Below the pieces are notes generated by a model. That model was not told the DNA's origin and did not search any database. It saw nothing but the letters and a program-made list of their open reading frames with translations. DNA of 64,000 nucleotides. Source: Rubrivivax sp. (lineage in GTDB: Bacteria > Pseudomonadota > Gammaproteobacteria > Burkholderiales > Burkholderiaceae_C). This document shows, piece by piece, positions 1 through 10,830 of this stretch. Positions within the stretch are counted from its first letter, which is position 1. Each line of letters starts with the position of its first letter. A program made the position numbers and the translations under genes. Location of the stretch: the NCBI GenBank assembly GCA_027485165.1, contig JAIXRN010000032.1, positions 1 through 64,000 of the forward strand, read 5' to 3'.

Positions 1-476
1 CCGATCAGCAGGTAGCTGACCAGGCCCACCGCTTCCCAGCCGAAGAACAGCTGCAGGAAGTTGTTGCTCATCACCAGCATCAGCATGCTGAAGGTGAACA
101 GGCTGATGTAGCTGAAGAAGCGCTGGTAGCCCGGGTCTTCTTCCATGTAGCCAATGGTGTAGATGTGCACCATCAGACTGACGAAGGTCACCACGCACAT
201 CATCATCGCGGTGAGGCCGTCGACCAGGAAGCCGACTTCCATCACCAGCTTGCCGACCACCATCCATTCATACAGCGTCTGGTTGTAGCGGGCGCCGCCA
301 GCCACCTGCGCCAGCACATAGGCCGAGCAGATGAAGGCGATCAGAACGCCCAGGATGGTGAAGAAGTGCGCGCCGCGGCGGCCCACCACCTTGCCGGCCA
401 GGCCGGCAATGAGCGAACCCGCCAGCGGGGCCAGGGGGACGGTGAGCAGCAGGCTCGTAGAAAGGGTCGAGGCCAT
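1..476 (-). CDS. nuoL: NADH-quinone oxidoreductase subunit L, 5' part
   Basis: This is the N-terminal 158 residues of NuoL, the large antiporter-like membrane subunit of complex I; the rest lies beyond the left edge. The visible part has several hydrophobic helices and the conserved stretch around YTIGYMEEDPGYQRFFSY, followed by FFGWEAVGLVSYLLIG at the edge, which is typical of the NuoL/MrpA family. The start at 476 lies 6 bases downstream of the nuoK stop, so the gene is translated as the next cistron of the nuo operon. NuoL carries one of the proton channels and the long lateral helix of the membrane arm. The lateral helix cannot be seen here. Identity is secure from sequence and position. 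Confidence 0.95.
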   Translation of the reverse strand, partial: MASTLSTSLLLTVPLAPLAGSLIAGLAGKVVGRRGAHFFTILGVLIAFICSAYVLAQVAGGARYNQTLYEWMVVGKLVMEVGFLVDGLTAMMMCVVTFVSLMVHIYTIGYMEEDPGYQRFFSYISLFTFSMLMLVMSNNFLQLFFGWEAVGLVSYLLI

Positions 477-482
477 GCGGGG

Positions 483-800
483 TCAGCCTTTGAGGTCGTC
501 GAGTTCTTCGACGTTGATCGACGACCGGTTGCGGAACAGCACCACAAGGATGGCCAGGCCGATGGCCGACTCGGCCGCGGCCACCGTCAGGATGAAGAAC
601 ACGAACACCTGCCCGGCCATGTCGCCCAGGTAGTGCGAGAAGGCCACGAAGTTCAGGTTCACGGCCAGCAGCATCAGTTCGATCGCCATCAGCAACACGA
701 TCAGGTTGCGCCGGTTCATGAAGATGCCGACCACCGACAGCGCGAACAGGATGCCGCCCAGGCTGAGGTAATGGCCCAGCGTGATGGGGCCCAGGCTCAT
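483..800 (-). CDS. nuoK: NADH-quinone oxidoreductase subunit K
   Basis: This 105-residue protein has three membrane helices and is the normal length for NuoK. The two membrane glutamates essential for proton transfer in the family are present at E41 and E77 (E36 and E72 in Escherichia coli). It sits in the membrane arm between NuoJ and NuoN. The start codon overlaps the nuoJ stop by four bases (ATGA), which points to translational coupling. Nothing is unusual about it. Confidence 0.97.
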   Translation of the reverse strand: MSLGPITLGHYLSLGGILFALSVVGIFMNRRNLIVLLMAIELMLLAVNLNFVAFSHYLGDMAGQVFVFFILTVAAAESAIGLAILVVLFRNRSSINVEELDDLKG

Positions 801-1435
801 GATGCGGCCCCCTTGTCAGCAGCAGGCGCAGCGCTGGGCTGTTCGATGGTGGGTTCCAGCTTGACGATGCGCAGGCGGTCGGCCTTGGTGGCCAACACCT
901 GCTGCGACGGGTCCATGTGGCGGCTGTCCTTGCGGGCGCGCAGCGTCAGCGCGATGGCAGCGATGATGGCGATCAGCAGCAGCACGGCGGCCAGTTGCAG
1001 CGGGTATAGATAGTTCGTATACAGCTCGATGCCCAGCAAGCGGGTGTTGCCCAGTTCCAGCGCCCGGGCGGTGGGCGCGGGGGCTTCCAGCTTGAAGCCG
1101 CGCATCAGCACCAGGGCCATTTCCAGCGCGATCAGCGCGCCCACCAAGCCGGCCAGCGGCAGGTGCTTCCAGAAACCCTCACGGAAACCGTCCGAACCGA
1201 CATCCAGCATCATCACGACAAACAGGAACAGCACCATCACGGCGCCGACATAGACGAGCACCAGCGTAATGGCCAGAAATTCGGCGCGCAGCAGCATCCA
1301 GATGCAACTGGCGCTGAAGAAGGACAGCACCAGGAACAGCGCCGCATGCACCGTGCTGCGCGCGGTGATGACGCGGAAGGCTGCAAACAGCAGCACCGCG
1401 GCAAAGGTGTAGAAGAGACCGGTCGTCGTTTCCAT
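797..1435 (-). CDS. nuoJ: NADH-quinone oxidoreductase subunit J
   Basis: This is a membrane subunit of complex I, 212 residues long, with about five hydrophobic helices in the first 165 residues. The family signature [17 protein letters not shown] lies in the third helix; this is the pi-bulge helix region that couples quinone chemistry to proton pumping. The last 45 or so residues form a charged, Ala/Pro-rich tail that is probably cytoplasmic. The gene overlaps nuoK by four bases. Upstream it is separated from nuoI by a 113-base spacer with strong secondary structure, unlike the overlaps seen at several other nuo junctions. Confidence 0.96.
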   Translation of the reverse strand: METTTGLFYTFAAVLLFAAFRVITARSTVHAALFLVLSFFSASCIWMLLRAEFLAITLVLVYVGAVMVLFLFVVMMLDVGSDGFREGFWKHLPLAGLVGALIALEMALVLMRGFKLEAPAPTARALELGNTRLLGIELYTNYLYPLQLAAVLLLIAIIAAIALTLRARKDSRHMDPSQQVLATKADRLRIVKLEPTIEQPSAAPAADKGAAS

Positions 1436-1460
1436 GTCGTGAATTTATTCGGAGCGAAAA

Positions 1461-1545
1461 CCCAAGCTTCCCGCCGCGGAACCGGCTTCGCCGGGCCGCT
1501 GGCGGACGGCCCCCTCGGGGGGCAGCGAGCGCCAGCGAGCTTGGG
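1461..1545. repeat. hairpin-rich intergenic element between nuoI and nuoJ
   Basis: The spacer between nuoI and nuoJ contains nested inverted repeats. The outer arms CCCAAGCT (1461-1468) and AGCTTGGG (1538-1545) are perfect complements. Inside lie CCGGC-TTC-GCCGG (1482-1494) and GCCCCC-TC-GGGGGGC (1509-1523), then a direct repeat CAGCGAGC at 1523-1530 and 1533-1540. It has no T tract on either strand, so it does not look like an intrinsic terminator. It resembles the dispersed GC-rich intergenic repeats common in Comamonadaceae genomes, but only this copy was seen in the window. It may be an RNA processing or stability element within the nuo transcript. Confidence 0.6.
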
Positions 1546-1548
1546 GGC

Positions 1549-2046
1549 TCATCGGTACTTGGCGTCGGCCGCGCGGGCTGCAGCAATCTCGCCTTCGTAG
1601 CGGTCGCCCACGGCCAGCAGCATGTCCTTCGTGAAGTACAGGTCGCCGCGCTTTTCGCCGTGGTATTCGAAGTGATGGGTTTCGACGATGCTGTCCACCG
1701 GGCAGCTTTCCTCGCAGAAGCCGCAGAAGATGCACTTTGTCAGGTCGATGTCGTAACGCGTGGTGCGGCGGCTGCCGTCCTTGCGTACGTCGCTCTCGAT
1801 CGTGATGGCCATGGCCGGGCAAACGGCTTCGCACAACTTGCAGGCGATGCAGCGTTCTTCGCCGTTTTCATACCGGCGCAGTGCGTGCAGGCCACGGAAG
1901 CGCGGGCTCTGCGGCGTCTTCTCTTCCGGGAACTGGATGGTGATGTTCTTCGACAGGAAGTGGCGCCCGGTCAGCGCCATGCCCTTGAAGAGCTCGAGCA
2001 GCAGCAGGCTGCTGAAGACCTGGCGGATGGTGGCAAAGGTGCTCAT
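1549..2046 (-). CDS. nuoI: NADH-quinone oxidoreductase subunit I
   Basis: NuoI is a 165-residue peripheral-arm subunit carrying clusters N6a and N6b next to the membrane. Two 8Fe-type motifs are visible: [12 protein letters not shown] with C66, C69, C72 and C76, and [12 protein letters not shown] with C105, C108, C111 and C115. The N-terminal amphipathic helices ([13 protein letters not shown]) anchor it to NuoH. The frame stays open well upstream, but the start at 2046 gives the family N-terminus and overlaps the nuoH stop as ATGA. The stop is followed by the structured spacer before nuoJ. Confidence 0.97.
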   Translation of the reverse strand: MSTFATIRQVFSSLLLLELFKGMALTGRHFLSKNITIQFPEEKTPQSPRFRGLHALRRYENGEERCIACKLCEAVCPAMAITIESDVRKDGSRRTTRYDIDLTKCIFCGFCEESCPVDSIVETHHFEYHGEKRGDLYFTKDMLLAVGDRYEGEIAAARAADAKYR

Positions 2047-3116
2047 AGGGGTTTGAAGACGCTGAAGGGCGATTGGATCCACAGCCCCACCACCACCAGC
2101 CAGACCAGGGTGATGGGGATGAAGACCTTCCAGCCCAGACGCATGATCTGGTCGTAGCGGAAGCGCGGGAAGGTGGCACGCACCCACAGGAACATGGTGG
2201 CCACGCAGAACACCTTGATCGCCAGCCAGATCCAGCCGGGAATGAAGTCCAGGAAGGCCACCGGCGACAGCCAGCCACCCAGGAACAGCAGCACGGTCAG
2301 CATGCTGACCAGGATCATGTTGGCGTACTCGGCCAGGAAGAACATGGCGAAGCTCATACCCGAGTACTCGATCATGTGCCCGGCCACGATCTCCGATTCG
2401 CCTTCCACCACGTCGAAGGGGTGGCGGTTGGTCTCGGCCAGGCCGCTGATGAAGAAGACCACGAAGATGGGCAGCAGCGGCAGCCAGTTCCAGCTGAGGA
2501 AGCTCAGGCCAATGTCGGCAAAGCGCCCACGGTCCTGCTGCGCGACGATCTCGCTCAGGTTCATGCTGGCCGAGACCATCAGCACGACCACCAGGCAAAA
2601 GCCCATGGCGATCTCGTAGCTGACCATCTGCGCGCTGGCGCGCAGCGCACCCAGGAAGGCGTACTTTGAGTTACTGGCCCAGCCGGCGATGATGACGCCG
2701 TAGACCTCAAGGCTGGTGATGGCCATCAGGAACAGCAGGCCGGCGTTGATGTTGGCCAGCGCCACGTCGGGCCCAAAGGGAATGACGGCCCAGGCGGCCA
2801 GGGCCGGCATGATGGTCATGATCGGGCCCAGGAAGAACAGCGGCTTGTTCGCCGCTGTGGGCCGGATGATTTCCTTGAAGATCAGCTTCACCGCATCGGC
2901 GATGGGCTGCAGCAGGCCCAGCGGGCCCACGCGGTTGGGGCCGGGCCGGATCTGGCTCCAGCCGATGGCCTTGCGTTCCCACAGCGTGAGGTAGGCCACG
3001 CAGCCCATCAGCGGCAGCACCACGGCCACGATCTTGATCAGGCTCCAGACCACCAGCCACAGCGTGGGGCCGAGGGCTGCGTTGCCAAATTGGTGCAGTG
3101 GTTCGAACATGCTCAT
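2043..3116 (-). CDS. nuoH: NADH-quinone oxidoreductase subunit H
   Basis: NuoH (ND1), 357 residues, is the membrane subunit that forms the quinone entry site with NuoB and NuoD. About eight hydrophobic helices are visible. The conserved loops are present: [19 protein letters not shown] after helix 1, and [14 protein letters not shown], whose acidic residues belong to the E-channel. The start at 3116 (Met-Ser-Met-Phe) was chosen because it overlaps the nuoG stop as ATGA; the second Met at 3110 is possible. Its stop overlaps the nuoI start in the same way. Confidence 0.96.
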   Translation of the reverse strand: MSMFEPLHQFGNAALGPTLWLVVWSLIKIVAVVLPLMGCVAYLTLWERKAIGWSQIRPGPNRVGPLGLLQPIADAVKLIFKEIIRPTAANKPLFFLGPIMTIMPALAAWAVIPFGPDVALANINAGLLFLMAITSLEVYGVIIAGWASNSKYAFLGALRASAQMVSYEIAMGFCLVVVLMVSASMNLSEIVAQQDRGRFADIGLSFLSWNWLPLLPIFVVFFISGLAETNRHPFDVVEGESEIVAGHMIEYSGMSFAMFFLAEYANMILVSMLTVLLFLGGWLSPVAFLDFIPGWIWLAIKVFCVATMFLWVRATFPRFRYDQIMRLGWKVFIPITLVWLVVVGLWIQSPFSVFKPL

Positions 3117-5455
3117 GCTGCCCCTACGGGCTCCACCGTGATGTCGCCGAACATCGGCCCCAGCCCAGCCGTCATCGGGTGGCCGGCGGGCACACGCACG
3201 GCGCCATCGGCCAGGCCGGGGTCTTCCCGCGCTGGCAGCACCACGGCTGCGTCGCGCTGGCCCACCAGCACGCGGCCGCCAGGCCGCAGGCCCATCTGCT
3301 GCCAAAGTCGGCTGTTGATGCCGACCACCGCTTCACCGCGGGCGTCGGCCGTCAGCTGCAGCGACGTGGCGCGGCGCACGACGGGGTCGGTGGCGTAGAT
3401 CGGCACATCGGCCACGCGTTGCAGGTCGCCACCGGCCGGCGGCAGCTGGGCTGGCAGTGTCAGGCCGGACTGGTTGTCCAGGCGTGCGGGCAGCAGGGCC
3501 ACGTCGCCCAGCGCTTCGGCCCGCACTTCGTCAGCCGTCTCGAAGTCGAAGCCCGACAGGCCCAGCAGGTTGCCCAGCACGCGCAGCAGCTTCCAGCCCG
3601 GGCGTGTCTCGCCCAGCGGCTTGACCACCCCATGAAAGCTCTGCACGCGGCCTTCGGCGTTGACGAAAGTGCCCGCGGTTTCCGTGAACGGGGCGATGGG
3701 CAGCAGCACGTCGGCCACATCGGCCGCGCTGTCACGGAAAGAGGTCAGCGCGACGACCAGGCCTGACGCCGCCAGCGCAGCGCGCGCCGCCGCAGCGTCG
3801 GCAGCATCGAGCACGGGTTCGGTGTTCAGCAGGAACAGGGCTTTCATGGGCTGGCTCAGCATCTGCCCAGCGTTCAGGCCGCCTGGGCCAGGCTGGGCGC
3901 GCACCAGCTGTGCGCCCACGCTGTTGCCGGCTTCGCCCAGCACCCCGACGCTGGCGCCGGTGTGCTGGCCGATCCACTGCGCCAGGGCCAGCAGGCCGCC
4001 GGCCTGCGGATGCTGCTGCGCGGCATTGCCCAGCAGCACGGCCTTGCGTTCACCGCTATGCAAGGACGCTGCAATGGCCTGCGCCTGCGCGCCCGGGCTG
4101 GTGCCCGCCACCGGCGCAGCCACGCCAGCCAGGGCCGCCACGGCGGCTGCCACTTCGGCCAGGGCCTGCGGCCAGGCGGCGGGTGCCACGCTCAGGCGGG
4201 TTGCCACCGGCAGGGCCCAGTCGTCGTGCGCGGCATGCAGGCTGTGCACCTGCGCGCCGCGGCGCGCGGCCTGGCGCAGCCGCTGGGCAAACAGCGGATG
4301 GTCCTTGCGCAGGAAGCTCCCGACGACGAAGGCCCGGTCCAACTGCGACAGCGCAGCGACCGGCAAGCCCAGCCAGCGCGCCTGGCCGGCAGGCGCAGCG
4401 GCGCTGAAGTCGCTGTGGCGCAGGCGGTGGTCGATGCTCTCGCTGCCGATGCCACGCATCAGCTTGGCCAGCAGGTGCAGTTCTTCGGTGGTGGACATGG
4501 CGCTGGCCAGCGCGCCCACCTGGCCGGTGCCGAACTCGGCCGTCACGCGCTTCAGGCCGTCGACCACGTAGGCCAGCGCGGTGTTCCAGTCCACGGCCTG
4601 CCAGACCCCGCCCTGCTTCAGCATGGGCTGAGTCAGCCGCGCGTCGCTGTTCAGGGCTTCGTAGCTGTAGCGGTCGCGGTCGGCTATCCAGCATTCGTTG
4701 ACCGCTTCGTTTTCCATCGGTACCACACGCATCACCTTGCCGGCCTTGACCTGCACCACCAGGTTGGCACCGGTGCTGTCATGCGGCGACACCGACTTGC
4801 GGCGCGACAGTTCCCAGGTGCGAGCGCTGTAGCGGAAAGGCTTGCTGGTCAGGGCGCCAACTGGGCAGATGTCGATCATGTTGCCCGAAAGTTCACTGTC
4901 GACCGTGCCACCGGTGACCGTGGTGATCTCGCTGTGCTCGCCGCGGTGGATCATGCCGAGCTCCATCACCCCGGCCACTTCCTGGCCGAAGCGCACGCAG
5001 CGCGTGCAGTGGATGCAGCGGCTCATCTCTTCCATGCTGATGAGCGGGCCCACGTCCTTGTGGAAGACGACGCGTTTTTCTTCCTCATAACGGCTGGCGC
5101 TCTTGCCGTAGCCCACGGCCAGGTCCTGCAACTGGCATTCGCCGCCCTGGTCGCAGATGGGGCAGTCCAGCGGGTGGTTGATGAGCAGGAACTCCATCAC
5201 CGACTGCTGGGCCTTCAGTGCCTTCTCGCTCTTGGTCCGCACGATCATGCCGTTGGTCACCGGCGTGGCGCAGGCGGGCATGGGTTTGGGCATCTTCTCG
5301 ACGTCGACCAGGCACATGCGACAGTTGGCCGCGATCGACAGCTTCTTGTGATAGCAGAAGTGCGGGATGTAGACGCCCGCTGCATCAGCTGCATGCATGA
5401 CCATGCTGCCATCGGCGATGGTGACGGGCTTGCCGTCGAGGGTGATGTCGGCCAT
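3113..5455 (-). CDS. nuoG: NADH-quinone oxidoreductase subunit G
   Basis: NuoG, 780 residues, is the largest subunit of the NADH module. N-terminal cluster ligands are all visible: the 2Fe-2S N1b set C34, C45, C48 and C62; the N5 set H94, C98, C101 and C107; and the N4 set C147, C150, C153 and C197. The rest is a molybdopterin-oxidoreductase-like domain without cofactor that becomes Ala-rich and less conserved towards the C-terminus, as is usual for this subunit in proteobacteria. The four extra cysteines of the E. coli N7 cluster are not evident. It sits 5 bases downstream of the nuoF stop and overlaps nuoH by four bases. Confidence 0.96.
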   Translation of the reverse strand: MADITLDGKPVTIADGSMVMHAADAAGVYIPHFCYHKKLSIAANCRMCLVDVEKMPKPMPACATPVTNGMIVRTKSEKALKAQQSVMEFLLINHPLDCPICDQGGECQLQDLAVGYGKSASRYEEEKRVVFHKDVGPLISMEEMSRCIHCTRCVRFGQEVAGVMELGMIHRGEHSEITTVTGGTVDSELSGNMIDICPVGALTSKPFRYSARTWELSRRKSVSPHDSTGANLVVQVKAGKVMRVVPMENEAVNECWIADRDRYSYEALNSDARLTQPMLKQGGVWQAVDWNTALAYVVDGLKRVTAEFGTGQVGALASAMSTTEELHLLAKLMRGIGSESIDHRLRHSDFSAAAPAGQARWLGLPVAALSQLDRAFVVGSFLRKDHPLFAQRLRQAARRGAQVHSLHAAHDDWALPVATRLSVAPAAWPQALAEVAAAVAALAGVAAPVAGTSPGAQAQAIAASLHSGERKAVLLGNAAQQHPQAGGLLALAQWIGQHTGASVGVLGEAGNSVGAQLVRAQPGPGGLNAGQMLSQPMKALFLLNTEPVLDAADAAAARAALAASGLVVALTSFRDSAADVADVLLPIAPFTETAGTFVNAEGRVQSFHGVVKPLGETRPGWKLLRVLGNLLGLSGFDFETADEVRAEALGDVALLPARLDNQSGLTLPAQLPPAGGDLQRVADVPIYATDPVVRRATSLQLTADARGEAVVGINSRLWQQMGLRPGGRVLVGQRDAAVVLPAREDPGLADGAVRVPAGHPMTAGLGPMFGDITVEPVGAA

Positions 5456-5460
5456 GAACT

Positions 5461-6810
5461 TCAGGTGTACGCGGGGACCATGCAGGTCTTGTGTTCGACG
5501 TGGTGCGCGAACTCGGGGCGGAAGTGCTTCAGCATGGCCTGCACCGGCATCGCGGCGGCGTCACCCAGGGCGCAGATGGTGCGGCCCTTGATGTTGTCGG
5601 CCACGTTGTCCAGCAGGTCCAGGTCCTCAGAACGGCCCTTGCCGTGTTCGATGCGGTCCACCATGCGCCACAACCAGCCCGTGCCTTCGCGGCAGGGCGT
5701 GCACTGGCCGCAGCTTTCGTGCTGGTAGAAATAGGACAGGCGCAGCAGGCTCTTGACCATGCAGCGGCTGTCGTCCATGACGATGACAGCGCCGCTGCCC
5801 AGCATCGACCCGGCCTTGGCGATGGCGTCGTAGTCCATCGTGGTGTCCATCATCACGGCCGCCGGTAACACCGGGGCCGAAGAACCGCCGGGGATCACAG
5901 CTTTCAGCTTGCGGCCCGTCCGCACGCCGCCGGCCAGTTCCAGCAGGGTGGCGAACGGCGTACCCATCGGCACTTCGAAGTTGCCGGGGCGGTTGACGTC
6001 GCCCACCACGCTGAAGATCTTGGTGCCGCCGTTGTTGGGCTTGCCGCATTCCAGGTACTTCTGGCCACCGTTGTTGATGATCCAGGGCACCGCCGCGAAG
6101 GTCTCGGTGTTGTTGATGGTGGTGGGCTTGCCGTAGAGGCCAAAGCTGGCCGGGAAAGGCGGCTTGAAGCGCGGCTGGCCCTTCTTGCCTTCCAGGCTTT
6201 CCAGCAGGGCCGTTTCTTCGCCGCAGATGTAGGCGCCGAAGCCGTGGAAGGCGTGCAGCTGGAAGCTGTGGGTGCTGCCGAATATGTTGTCACCCAGGAA
6301 GCCGGCCGAACGAGCCTCTTCAAGCGCTTGTTCGAAGCGCTCGTACGCTTCGAAGATTTCACCGTGGATGTAGTTGTAGCCCGTCTTGATGCCCATCGCG
6401 TAGGCGGCAATGGCCATGCCTTCGATGACGATGTGCGGGTTGTAGAGCAGAATGTCGCGGTCCTTGCAGGTGCCCGGTTCACCTTCGTCGCTGTTGCAGA
6501 CCAGGTACTTCGGGCCCGGGAAGGCGCGCGGCATGAAGCTCCACTTCAGGCCGGTGGGAAAACCTGCGCCGCCGCGGCCACGCAGGCCACCCAGCTTCAC
6601 TTCGGCGATCACCTGGTCGGGCGTCATGCCCGCGCCGCCGTCCGCGCCCAGGATCTTCTTCAGCGCGCTGTAGCCGCCGCGGGCCACGTAGTCAGCCAGG
6701 CGCCAGTTGGCGCCGTTCAGGCCGGCGTAGATCTGCGCACCGATGTGGCGGTCGTGGAAGCAGGTCTCGACACCGCGAGCCTGGAACTTGGAAAGGTCGG
6801 GCATCGACAT
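5461..6810 (-). CDS. nuoF: NADH-quinone oxidoreductase subunit F
   Basis: NuoF, 449 residues, binds NADH and FMN and is the electron entry point of complex I. The nucleotide/FMN loop [10 protein letters not shown] is at residues 79-88, with [11 protein letters not shown] just after. The N3 4Fe-4S cluster ligands are C367, C370 and C373 in [12 protein letters not shown], plus C413. The frame is open upstream, but the start at 6810 gives the family N-terminus and overlaps the nuoE stop by one base (TGATG). The length is normal. Confidence 0.97.
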   Translation of the reverse strand: MSMPDLSKFQARGVETCFHDRHIGAQIYAGLNGANWRLADYVARGGYSALKKILGADGGAGMTPDQVIAEVKLGGLRGRGGAGFPTGLKWSFMPRAFPGPKYLVCNSDEGEPGTCKDRDILLYNPHIVIEGMAIAAYAMGIKTGYNYIHGEIFEAYERFEQALEEARSAGFLGDNIFGSTHSFQLHAFHGFGAYICGEETALLESLEGKKGQPRFKPPFPASFGLYGKPTTINNTETFAAVPWIINNGGQKYLECGKPNNGGTKIFSVVGDVNRPGNFEVPMGTPFATLLELAGGVRTGRKLKAVIPGGSSAPVLPAAVMMDTTMDYDAIAKAGSMLGSGAVIVMDDSRCMVKSLLRLSYFYQHESCGQCTPCREGTGWLWRMVDRIEHGKGRSEDLDLLDNVADNIKGRTICALGDAAAMPVQAMLKHFRPEFAHHVEHKTCMVPAYT

Positions 6811-7295
6811 CAGCTGTGCGCCTTCAAGGTGTCCAGGAGTTCGTCCAGACGTTCGTTCGTCATGAAGCTGAGCATCTGACGGTCGTTCACCAGCATCACC
6901 GGCGCGTCGGCGCAGGCACCCAGGCATTCGCTGGGCTGCACGGTGAAGACGCCGTCGGCCGTGCTGCCGTAGGGTTGCACACCCAGGCGCTGGCACACGT
7001 GCTGCAGCGCCGTCTGGCCGTCGCGCAGCTGGCACGGCAGGTTGGTGCAGACGTTGAGCTTGTACTTGCCCACCGGCTGCTGGTTGTACATGTTGTAGAA
7101 AGTGGTGACCTCGTGCACCGCGATCGGCGCCATGCCCAGCACGGCGGCGATGCCGGCTTCGGCTTCGGGAGTCACATGCCCCTGTTCCTGCTGCACGATG
7201 GCCAGGCAGGCCATCACGGCCGACTGCTTCTGGTCGGCCGGGTACTTGGCCATTTCCTTGGCAAAGCGCGCCAGGATGGAATCAGAAAACGTCAT
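6810..7295 (-). CDS. nuoE: NADH-quinone oxidoreductase subunit E
   Basis: NuoE, 161 residues, is a thioredoxin-fold 2Fe-2S protein holding the off-path cluster N1a next to the flavin. The four ligands are C83, C88, C124 and C128, arranged as CTNLPC and CLGAC. The N-terminal helical bundle is present. The start codon overlaps the nuoD stop by four bases (7292-7295), and the stop overlaps the nuoF start. Length and motifs are standard. Confidence 0.97.
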   Translation of the reverse strand: MTFSDSILARFAKEMAKYPADQKQSAVMACLAIVQQEQGHVTPEAEAGIAAVLGMAPIAVHEVTTFYNMYNQQPVGKYKLNVCTNLPCQLRDGQTALQHVCQRLGVQPYGSTADGVFTVQPSECLGACADAPVMLVNDRQMLSFMTNERLDELLDTLKAHS

Positions 7296-8545
7296 CGGTC
7301 AATTTCCCCAAACACGATGTCCATCGTGCCGATGATGGCCACGGCGTCGGCGATCATGTGGCCGCGCGCCATCTCGTCCAGTGCCGCCAGGTGCGGGAAG
7401 CCCGGGGCGCGGATCTTCAGCCGGTAAGGCTTGTTGGCACCGTCGCTGACCAGGTAGATGCCGAACTCGCCCTTGGGGTGTTCCACCGCCGCGTAGGCCT
7501 GGCCTTCAGGCACATGCATGCCTTCGGTGAAGAGCTTGAAGTGGTGGATGAGCTCTTCCATGTTGGACTTCATGTCCACACGCGAAGGCGGCGCCACCTT
7601 GTGGTTTTCCGTGATCACGGGGCCGGGGTTGGCGCGCAGCCAGGCCACGCACTGCTGGATGATGCGGTTGCTTTGGCGCATCTCTTCGATGCGCACCAGG
7701 TAGCGGTCGTAGGTGTCGCCGTTCGTGCCCACGGGCACGTCGAAGTCCATCTTGTCGTAGACGTCGTAGGGCTGGGTCTTGCGCAGGTCCCAGGCGAAGC
7801 CGCTGCCACGCAGCATCGGGCCCGAAAAGCCCAGGTTCAGCGCGCGTTCGGGGCTGACAACGCCGATGCCGACCGTGCGCTGCTTCCAGATGCGGTTGTC
7901 CGTCAGCAGGGTCTCGTACTCGTCGACCATCTTCGGGAAACGACGGCAAAAGTCGTCGACGAAGTCCAGCAGCGAACCCTGGCGATTTTCGTTCAGCGCC
8001 TTGATGGCGGCTTCGTTCTTGATGCGGCTGACCTTGTACTGCGGCATGCTGTCGGGCAGGTCGCGGTACACGCCACCAGGCCGGAAGTAGGCTGCATGCA
8101 TGCGCGCGCCGCTCACGGCTTCGTACATGTCGAACAGGTCTTCGCGCTCGCGGAAGCAGTAGATGAAGATGTTCATCGCGCCGCAGTCCAGCCCGTGCGC
8201 GCCCAGCCACATCAGGTGGTTCAACAGGCGCGTGATCTCGCTGAACATCACCCGGATGTACTGCGCGCGCACGGGCACGTCCACGCCCGTGAGCTTTTCG
8301 ATGGCCAGGCAGTAGGCGTGCTCGTTGCACATCATCGACACGTAGTCCAGCCGGTCCATGTAGGGCAGGTTCTGGATGAAGGTCTTGCTCTCGGCCAGCT
8401 TTTCGGTGGCGCGATGCAAGAGGCCGATGTGCGGGTCAGCGCGCTGGATGACTTCCCCGTCCAGTTCCAGCACCAGCCGCAGCACACCGTGCGCAGCCGG
8501 GTGCTGCGGGCCGAAGTTCAATGTGTAGTTCTTGATGTCCGCCAT
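7292..8545 (-). CDS. nuoD: NADH-quinone oxidoreductase subunit D
   Basis: NuoD, 417 residues, is the 49-kDa-type subunit that forms the quinone-binding pocket with NuoB. The N-terminus [20 protein letters not shown] contains the conserved His-rich loop that positions the quinone head group, and it ends in the invariant [10 protein letters not shown]. It is a separate gene from nuoC here, unlike the fused nuoCD of E. coli. It starts 9 bases after the nuoC stop. Confidence 0.97.
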   Translation of the reverse strand: MADIKNYTLNFGPQHPAAHGVLRLVLELDGEVIQRADPHIGLLHRATEKLAESKTFIQNLPYMDRLDYVSMMCNEHAYCLAIEKLTGVDVPVRAQYIRVMFSEITRLLNHLMWLGAHGLDCGAMNIFIYCFREREDLFDMYEAVSGARMHAAYFRPGGVYRDLPDSMPQYKVSRIKNEAAIKALNENRQGSLLDFVDDFCRRFPKMVDEYETLLTDNRIWKQRTVGIGVVSPERALNLGFSGPMLRGSGFAWDLRKTQPYDVYDKMDFDVPVGTNGDTYDRYLVRIEEMRQSNRIIQQCVAWLRANPGPVITENHKVAPPSRVDMKSNMEELIHHFKLFTEGMHVPEGQAYAAVEHPKGEFGIYLVSDGANKPYRLKIRAPGFPHLAALDEMARGHMIADAVAIIGTMDIVFGEIDR

Positions 8546-8554
8546 GGGGTGCGC

Positions 8555-9154
8555 CTAGTGCAAACCGCCGTAGTTGTCTTCGCGCACGACGCGTGGCACC
8601 ACTTCCCGCGGTTCGATGCTCACAGGCTGGTAGATCACGCGCTTCTTCTCGGCGTCGTAGCGCATTTCCACATTGCCGCTGACGGGGAAGTCCTTGCGCA
8701 TCGGGTGCCCGATGAAGCCGTAGTCGGTGAGGATGCGGCGCAGGTCCAGGTGCCCGTCGAAGATGATGCCGTACAGGTCGAAAGCCTCGCGCTCGAACCA
8801 GTTCGCCGAAGACCAGATGGGCGTGACCGAAGCCAGCTGCGGCATGTCGTCGTCGGGCGCGAACACCTGCAGCCGTACGCGCCAGTTCAGGCTCACCGAC
8901 AGCAGGTGGCTCACCACGCAGTAACGCGCGCCTTCCCAGGCTTCGTTCTTGTAGTCCGAGAAGTCCATGCCGCACAGGTCCATCAGCTGTTCGAACTTCA
9001 GCTGGGGGTGGTCACGCAGCGTGGTGGCCACGGCCAGGTAGTCGGCAGCCTTCACGGTGATGCTGATTTCGCCGCGTGCGCGCTCAAGCTTTCGAATGGC
9101 ATCGCCCAGCACAGATTGCAGGGCGGCTTGCAGGGTGTCGAGTTTTTGGGTCAT
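8555..9154 (-). CDS. nuoC: NADH-quinone oxidoreductase subunit C
   Basis: NuoC, 199 residues, is the 30-kDa-type connecting subunit without cofactors. The family signature is visible near residues 118-150 as ERE(A)[18 protein letters not shown], followed by [13 protein letters not shown]. It stabilises the Q module with NuoD, its downstream neighbour. The gap to nuoB is 43 bases, one of the wider ones in the operon. Length is normal for the unfused form. Confidence 0.96.
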   Translation of the reverse strand: MTQKLDTLQAALQSVLGDAIRKLERARGEISITVKAADYLAVATTLRDHPQLKFEQLMDLCGMDFSDYKNEAWEGARYCVVSHLLSVSLNWRVRLQVFAPDDDMPQLASVTPIWSSANWFEREAFDLYGIIFDGHLDLRRILTDYGFIGHPMRKDFPVSGNVEMRYDAEKKRVIYQPVSIEPREVVPRVVREDNYGGLH

Positions 9155-9197
9155 ACAACTTGGAACGGCACGATCAACGCAGGGACGCTATTCGCGC

Positions 9198-9674
<477 letters not shown>

Positions 9675-9681
9675 ACTGCGT

Positions 9682-10041
9682 TCACTCCCAGTCGAGAGCG
9701 CCCTTCTGCCATTCGTAGACGAAACCCACCACCAGGATGGTGAGGAAAACCATCATCGCCCAGAAGCCTGACGCCCCGATGTCGTGCAGGGCAACAGCCC
9801 ATGGGAAGAGGAAGGCGATTTCCAGGTCAAACAGGATGAAGAGGATGGCCACCAGGTAGTAGCGCACGTCGAACTTCATGCGCGCGTCTTCGAAGGCTTC
9901 GAAGCCGCATTCGTAGGGGCTGTTCTTTTCGACGTCAGGGCGGTTGGGCCCGAAGATGAAGCCCAGCAGTTGTGGCGCCACGCCAACCGCGATGCCCACC
10001 AGGATGAACAGGATCACGGGCAGGTAGGGTTGCAGGTCCAT
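9682..10041 (-). CDS. nuoA: NADH-quinone oxidoreductase subunit A
   Basis: NuoA, 119 residues, is a three-helix membrane subunit that links the Q module to the membrane arm. The conserved loop [20 protein letters not shown], which contains the cysteine used as a conformational marker of the active/deactive transition in mitochondrial ND3, is present. It is the first protein gene of the nuo operon. It lies 50 bases downstream of tRNA-Leu on the same strand, so the tRNA and nuo mRNA may share a promoter. Confidence 0.96.
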   Translation of the reverse strand: MDLQPYLPVILFILVGIAVGVAPQLLGFIFGPNRPDVEKNSPYECGFEAFEDARMKFDVRYYLVAILFILFDLEIAFLFPWAVALHDIGASGFWAMMVFLTILVVGFVYEWQKGALDWE

Positions 10042-10091
10042 CGCAGTTCAACAGCAGTTTGGCGCTGGCCTTTGGGGCCTGCAGCTTGTCT

Positions 10092-10176
10092 TGGTGCCGA
10101 CGGCGAGACTCGAACTCGCACAGCTTTCGCCACTACCCCCTCAAGATAGCGTGTCTACCAGTTTCACCACGTCGGC
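10092..10176 (-). tRNA. tRNA-Leu (anticodon GAG)
   Basis: Read on the minus strand, this folds as a class II tRNA with acceptor arms GCCGACG/CGTCGGC, discriminator A and an encoded CCA (10092-10094). The anticodon stem CTATC/GGTAG closes the loop TTGAGGG, which gives anticodon GAG for Leu CUC/CUU codons. A long variable arm and the T arm GCGAG-TTCGAGT-CTCGC are present. A perfect -35 hexamer TTGACA lies upstream at 10247-10242, but the best -10 at 17 bases spacing (ATTTGC) is poor, so that promoter is only tentative. The tRNA sits between secG and nuoA, an arrangement familiar from other Burkholderiales. Confidence 0.95.
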
Positions 10177-10299
10177 AAGACGTTCATGGGTGCCAGCCCG
10201 AGGGCTGGCGCGCTGCCCGCAAATTTCAGCGTTTGGTGAGGTGTCAACCCTTGCGGACAGCCTCGAATTCTAGCCCCAACGCAAGGGCTTTCCCGAACA

Positions 10300-10767
10300 C
10301 TAGCGGGCTGCGCCAGAAGCAGCAGCGGCACTGGCTGCCGGGGTGGCTGCTGGGGTCGCTGCGGGTGCCGGCACGGCCGTGGCGCCCGTCGTGCCCGCAC
10401 CGCTGGCGGCAGGGGCTGGCACGGCGGCCGGCGCAGCCCCGGGAATGGCACCCGGAATGCCACCTGCAGCGGCAGAAGCAGCCGGGGCGGCGCGGTCCAG
10501 GACCGACCCGCCTTCGCTGCGCGAGGGGCCCAGGTTGGCGCCAGCGGCCAGGGCCAGGGTGCAGATGAAGAACACGGTAGCGCAGGCTGCCGTGGAACGA
10601 GACAAGAAGTTGGCGCTGCCAGTGGCACCAAACAGGCTGCCCGACGAGCCACCACCGAAGGAAGCGCCCATGTCGGCGCCCTTGCCGTGCTGGATCAGCA
10701 CCAGGCCGATCATTGCCAGGGCCGACAGCAGCTGCACGGCCAGGATCACGGTCATCCAGATTTGCAT
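10300..10767 (-). CDS. secG: preprotein translocase subunit SecG
   Basis: SecG is the small non-essential subunit of the SecYEG channel. Residues 1-75 hold the two membrane helices and the family loop LIQHGKGADMGASFGGG. Residues 85-155 form an unusually long Ala/Pro/Gly-rich low-complexity tail, expected to be flexible. Such tails vary widely between betaproteobacteria. It is preceded by tpiA on the same strand with a 63-base gap, and followed by tRNA-Leu. A perfect 8-base inverted repeat (CCCTTGCG...CGCAAGGG) and a short GCCAGCCC/GGGCTGGC hairpin lie in the 123 bases between secG and the tRNA. Neither has a T tract. Confidence 0.93.
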   Translation of the reverse strand: MQIWMTVILAVQLLSALAMIGLVLIQHGKGADMGASFGGGSSGSLFGATGSANFLSRSTAACATVFFICTLALAAGANLGPSRSEGGSVLDRAAPAASAAAGGIPGAIPGAAPAAVPAPAASGAGTTGATAVPAPAATPAATPAASAAAASGAAR

Positions 10768-10830
10768 TTCAGGTCACTCCAAAAGGGTCGTCGTCGCCGC
10801 AGGTCAGATGGCTGCCGCAGCGACTGGTGT

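Noticed and set aside
2047-2598. N-terminal extension of NuoI in the open frame upstream of 2046.
   Set aside because: That segment overlaps the conserved nuoH gene in another frame, and the family N-terminus plus the ATGA overlap place the start at 2046. Similar open extensions of nuoF, tsaD, suhB, zwf and the TauE gene were trimmed for the same reason.
10184-10280. Inverted repeats between secG and tRNA-Leu as a secG terminator.
   Set aside because: Neither GCCAGCCC/GGGCTGGC nor CCCTTGCG/CGCAAGGG is followed by a T tract on the minus strand, so termination there is not supported.
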